Of a stretch of 64,000 nucleotides of DNA, positions 60,743 to 64,000 are shown in pieces. The DNA lies in the NCBI RefSeq assembly GCF_013184805.1, contig NZ_JAATNG010000001.1, positions 2,380,906-2,444,905 on the forward strand, given 5' to 3'. The stretch's first letter is position 1. Each line of letters starts with the position of its first letter. The position numbers and the translations under genes were made by a program. The DNA is from Pseudoruegeria sp. HB172150. Lineage in GTDB: Bacteria > Pseudomonadota > Alphaproteobacteria > Rhodobacterales > Rhodobacteraceae. Below the pieces are notes generated by a model that ran no database searches, was not told the origin of the DNA, and worked only from the letters and a program-made list of their open reading frames with translations.

Positions 60743-63700
60743 ATGAATGGAGGGCATGACAAAGTGACAAGTCTCGGCGGCGAGTCGACAAATGCAGATA
60801 CAATAGACGAGTTTCTTACCCTGCTTCTGGGTGAGAACGCGGCTAGTGGCTTCCGTGAAGAAATAGGCGTTGAAGGCTCGTTGGCGGAAAGCCAAAGCTT
60901 ATTGTACTGCATATACTCCGCATATGATGAGCTCAGATCAGTGACCGCCCAAGATGATGGCTGTACGGACGTAGCCTTCGTGCGAGCACTCACGGTCAAC
61001 TCGCATTCGGTTTCTGGGTATTTTGCCGGGCTGCAAAAACGGTTAGATCGGGTAACTGACGCTGGCGATGCTGCGGAACGTGCCTGGGCAATCTTTCAAG
61101 CCACGGGTAGCACGTCGGGATTACTGAAGCACGCTGCACGAGCAGCGTTTTCCCAAGCTATTCGTGATCTTTCAAATTGGCACAATACGGTCGGCGCCGA
61201 AATTGGACTCGTCTATCCAACGGATTCTACTGGCAGCAGCCTGATCAACAAGGTTACGTCATCTGGCGCCACTGTATTGAATGCAATGCAAAGCCATTAC
61301 TCTGTAATACAATACAATTTAAATATTGAAGTCGAAAGAATTCTGGCTGATGCGGGCCTTAATACATCGGCGTCGTGCTGCCAGTTCGACGGCATTTTCG
61401 ATATGCTCGAAGCTGAAATGGAAAAACTCCCAGCGGAGACGCGAGCTAGGATTGCGATTGATCTGGAAGCACTTCGCGCCGAGGCTTCCAATTCGAGCGA
61501 TAACTTGGTAAAATCCAGAATTAACCTATCAATTTCCGAGCGCATTGGAGACATTAGTGAAATATCTTCTGCTTCAAAAAATTACAAGAATGCACAATTG
61601 GAGTTCGATAGTCTATCCACAAAGATCGACAGCTTTCAAAAGGCAAACAACCTGGAAGGCTCAGGGGTTACCAATAGTCACATTTCCGACGCCATAAACG
61701 AAACGTCTACTTTTAGCGCGCGCGCGGTCAATGCCCTTGACATGGAAGGGTCAAAGATCGACGTGCTCGCGGACAGTTACCATCTGTCGGGCGAAGTTAA
61801 TCAAATTCTCGCTGTCGACAATCGGCTAGATAAAAAGTTCGGATTGGCAACCGACGTGTTCGCTATTTCGAGCATGATTGCCGCGATGACCTCCGATGAT
61901 TTTAGAAATGCTTCTGAAATTGTAAAAGCTCAGACGGCAATTTCATTCATTGGAGTGTCCTTGGATGCAGTTGCAAATGGATTGGCGCTATCGGACTTAG
62001 ATAAGTTAGGATTTGGCGCCGCATCCGCCGGCACCGCCTTTATTGTGACCGGCGCCTTACTCAAGCTCGATGGGCTGCAACAGGCGCTGGACGATCCGAA
62101 CCTGTCTAATGCCCAGCGTACGGCACTGGAGGCGGAATTCGCGCTGCAGACCACGGCAGTTACCCTCGCGGTCGCGCAGGGGGCCGTTGATCTGGCCATC
62201 CGCGCCGGGGTTGCCGGTTCAAAATACCTGCTCAAAGCGTCGCCGATCATTTCGTGCGTTGCTGCGGTCGCGACGACCATCAATCCGTCGAAATGGGCGG
62301 AGTTTGCTAGCAAAGAAGAGTATATCGATGTCGTTGAAGCACGCGGCGACTACTCCTCGGAAGTCCTCGGCGATGCGCTGTCCAACAGCCTGAAAATCGA
62401 ACAAGATTACTACATTGCGAAGACAGTCGTCGATTCCGTCTTCACTCTGGCATCCGGTATCATGATGGCATCCGGCGTAGGTGCGCCGATTGCATTTATC
62501 ACGGGGGCTATCGGCGGCATCGCTTCATTGATCATGTCGGCTATCGAGGAAGCCCGGCTCGAAAAGCTCGCCGAGAAGACACTCGACGATATCACCGACG
62601 GCGGAACCCGTTCGATCGATGACTTCTTCCAGGAGAGCCTGGAAAAGAGCTTCGGAGATACGCAGGAGCGCTATACTCCGATCTTCGACAAGCTTCTGGA
62701 CGACGGCGGCTACGACTCGGCCGTGCTGGTCGGCAACGAGACGCTGACACAGACCGACCTTGAACTCATCATGATGGCCCGAATTGATGGCCAGGTAACG
62801 AACTATGCCGGTAACTTCGGCTCATCCTATACACTCGATGATGGCTGGCAGGACGATCAGGTCCATATCGAAGAAGATCAATTTGCGCAGAATAAGGTCA
62901 TTCTCGAAGACGACGACGGGGACCAGCGCTATGTCACTTTCTCGACGCCGCTGCTTGAAAAGCACCTGAACACTTACACCAGGTTTGAAGGCGAATGGCA
63001 CCCCGAATACGGTAGCGTCCCGGATCGCGAAATCATCAACATCGGTACATTCAACGGCTGGCTGGTAGCAGACGACGATCAAGGCACGTCGACTACCTTC
63101 GACATCAGCCAGATCAACAACGAACTCTGCTATGAAGACCGTTACGTCCAGCACGAAACATACGACTACGAAGTAATCACAGATCAAAACAGCAGCTATT
63201 GGGTTACGGTCGACCAGGACTTCGTCTGGTACACAGGCAACATGATCCGCCAAGTGATCGATTTCTCGATCGACGCGAAAGATGGTGACGACACATACAT
63301 TGCCCACGGGTCGTTCGTGAACTTCAATGGCGGTGACGGAATCGATACGGCAATCTATTCGGCGTTTTCCGAAGATGACCTGGCCACCGGTATCGTCATC
63401 GAGAATTACGCCGCACAAGCGGCGCAAATCGGTACCACGGCATCCGGCCCCGAGGCGGGCGCGATGCGTGTGATCACCACGATGGCGGCGGGCACCTACT
63501 ATACCCGAGAGAGTATCGTCATTCGGTCGTACAATGAAGGCCAGCTGGAAAAGGAAGAGGTTGTCACTGAAGCCGTAGAAAGAACGACCGACGAGGAAAT
63601 CTTCGACGACCTGATCTCTGTGGAGGAGATCGTGGCGACCAGTCAGGATGACCGCATCGATCTGCGCGGGCACTCCGGCAATGGGAACTCCGTGATCGAG

Positions 63701-64000
63701 GTTCATGGCCTTGCGGGTGACGACGAGATATTCGGCGACACGACAACGAACATCATCACCGGCGGCGCCGGAGACGATGTGCTCGATATTTCGTGGCGCC
63801 TATCAGAGACCAGGGCGACCTTCCATTCGCTGATCAGCCAGCTTGGCGTCACCGACCTGTATATCAGCAACGTCGTTGGAGACGGGCTTCTGACCCGGGC
63901 CCAGGCAGACGCGCTTCAACAGACGGTATTCGACGCAACAGGCATGTGGGCGAGTGAGACGCTGCACGAACAGCTTGCGGCCTATGCGAACGGCGAACGG
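60743..64000 (+). CDS. HlyA-like pore-forming RTX toxin (open to window end)
   Basis: A frame of 1086 codons from ATG 60743 (AGGGCGG upstream, in-frame stop before it) runs without stop to the window edge. Residues 1-365 are mostly helical. Hydrophobic stretches follow at about 367-381 (LATDVFAISSMIAAM), 422-440 (GFGAASAGTAFIVTGALL), 473-514 and 562-601 (SGVGAPIAFITGAIGGIASL), as in the pore domain of HlyA-type toxins. Then come YVTFSTPLL, similar to the HlyA linker FVTPLLTPG, at about 730. IDAKDGDDTYIAHGSFVNF and ISVEEIVATSQDDRIDLRG parallel the HlyA segments before the repeats. RTX nonapeptides begin about 990 (GLAGDDEIF, GGAGDDVLD). It would be secreted by a type I system and fold with calcium. 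There is no hlyC upstream. Six cysteines are unusual. Confidence 0.85.
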   Translation, partial: MNGGHDKVTSLGGESTNADTIDEFLTLLLGENAASGFREEIGVEGSLAESQSLLYCIYSAYDELRSVTAQDDGCTDVAFVRALTVNSHSVSGYFAGLQKRLDRVTDAGDAAERAWAIFQATGSTSGLLKHAARAAFSQAIRDLSNWHNTVGAEIGLVYPTDSTGSSLINKVTSSGATVLNAMQSHYSVIQYNLNIEVERILADAGLNTSASCCQFDGIFDMLEAEMEKLPAETRARIAIDLEALRAEASNSSDNLVKSRINLSISERIGDISEISSASKNYKNAQLEFDSLSTKIDSFQKANNLEGSGVTNSHISDAINETSTFSARAVNALDMEGSKIDVLADSYHLSGEVNQILAVDNRLDKKFGLATDVFAISSMIAAMTSDDFRNASEIVKAQTAISFIGVSLDAVANGLALSDLDKLGFGAASAGTAFIVTGALLKLDGLQQALDDPNLSNAQRTALEAEFALQTTAVTLAVAQGAVDLAIRAGVAGSKYLLKASPIISCVAAVATTINPSKWAEFASKEEYIDVVEARGDYSSEVLGDALSNSLKIEQDYYIAKTVVDSVFTLASGIMMASGVGAPIAFITGAIGGIASLIMSAIEEARLEKLAEKTLDDITDGGTRSIDDFFQESLEKSFGDTQERYTPIFDKLLDDGGYDSAVLVGNETLTQTDLELIMMARIDGQVTNYAGNFGSSYTLDDGWQDDQVHIEEDQFAQNKVILEDDDGDQRYVTFSTPLLEKHLNTYTRFEGEWHPEYGSVPDREIINIGTFNGWLVADDDQGTSTTFDISQINNELCYEDRYVQHETYDYEVITDQNSSYWVTVDQDFVWYTGNMIRQVIDFSIDAKDGDDTYIAHGSFVNFNGGDGIDTAIYSAFSEDDLATGIVIENYAAQAAQIGTTASGPEAGAMRVITTMAAGTYYTRESIVIRSYNEGQLEKEEVVTEAVERTTDEEIFDDLISVEEIVATSQDDRIDLRGHSGNGNSVIEVHGLAGDDEIFGDTTTNIITGGAGDDVLDISWRLSETRATFHSLISQLGVTDLYISNVVGDGLLTRAQADALQQTVFDATGMWASETLHEQLAAYANGER

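Noticed and set aside
62822..63706. 294-codon minus-strand frame inside the RTX-like gene
   Set aside because: It is antisense to a 1086-codon frame with clear RTX motifs and has no features of its own.
1..64000. CRISPR arrays, rRNA genes, IS elements
   Set aside because: No regularly spaced repeat series, no rRNA sequence and no DDE transposase with terminal repeats were seen.

Overview
The window is GC-rich, tightly packed bacterial chromosome, most consistent with a marine Rhodobacteraceae (Roseobacter-like) alphaproteobacterium. Clues are the M23 peptidase/bactofilin pair, a PopZ-like acidic protein, a small DUF6280-like protein, and an intergenic repeat (4021, 6409, 17060) of a kind I recall from Rhodobacteraceae genomes. 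The species cannot be fixed from sequence reading alone.

Layout. 1-31 kb is mostly core: peroxiredoxin (partial), cell-wall peptidase plus bactofilin, an MFS exporter, a DUF2189 membrane protein, an amidase, prfB, a winged-helix/TPR membrane protein, a DUF2235 hydrolase, an orphan form-II CoxL-like molybdenum hydroxylase subunit, valS, two PLP aminotransferases, a tyrosine phosphatase coupled to an MsbA-like ABC exporter, a glycosyltransferase, YgfZ, a fructosamine-kinase-like protein, EF-P, cobQ, the PopZ-like protein, TolC and a Pcm-like methyltransferase. At 31-35 kb lie a large methyl-accepting chemotaxis protein with a C-terminal xWxxF tail and tRNA-Cys.

35-42 kb is a one-direction siderophore uptake locus (reductase, TonB receptor, ATPase, two permeases, binding protein) with a candidate iron-responsive site. 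After a gene-poor scar (42.2-43.2 kb), 43-50 kb holds a ROK regulator divergent from an operon of binding protein, ATPase, fused permease, sugar-phosphate isomerase/epimerase-like protein and inositol-monophosphatase-like protein, with a palindrome in the shared promoter region. The set suggests import and processing of a phosphorylated sugar or polyol. A flavocytochrome c sulfide dehydrogenase-like pair, an FAD oxidoreductase, a stand-alone LigD-type polymerase domain and a DUF1622 protein follow.

From 55.7 kb the sequence becomes accessory: a tyrosine integrase whose stop codon touches a 3' half of tRNA-Pro(CGG), a large serine recombinase coupled to a tiny ORF, a VirD4/TraD-like ATPase with a perfect palindrome over its start, a strongly AT-rich gene-free stretch, and a 1086-codon reading frame open to the window end. 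That frame resembles HlyA-type pore-forming RTX toxins (hydrophobic segments, conserved linker motifs, first GGxGxD repeats). It has cysteines and lacks an evident counterpart of one acylated lysine. It is the most interesting item here.
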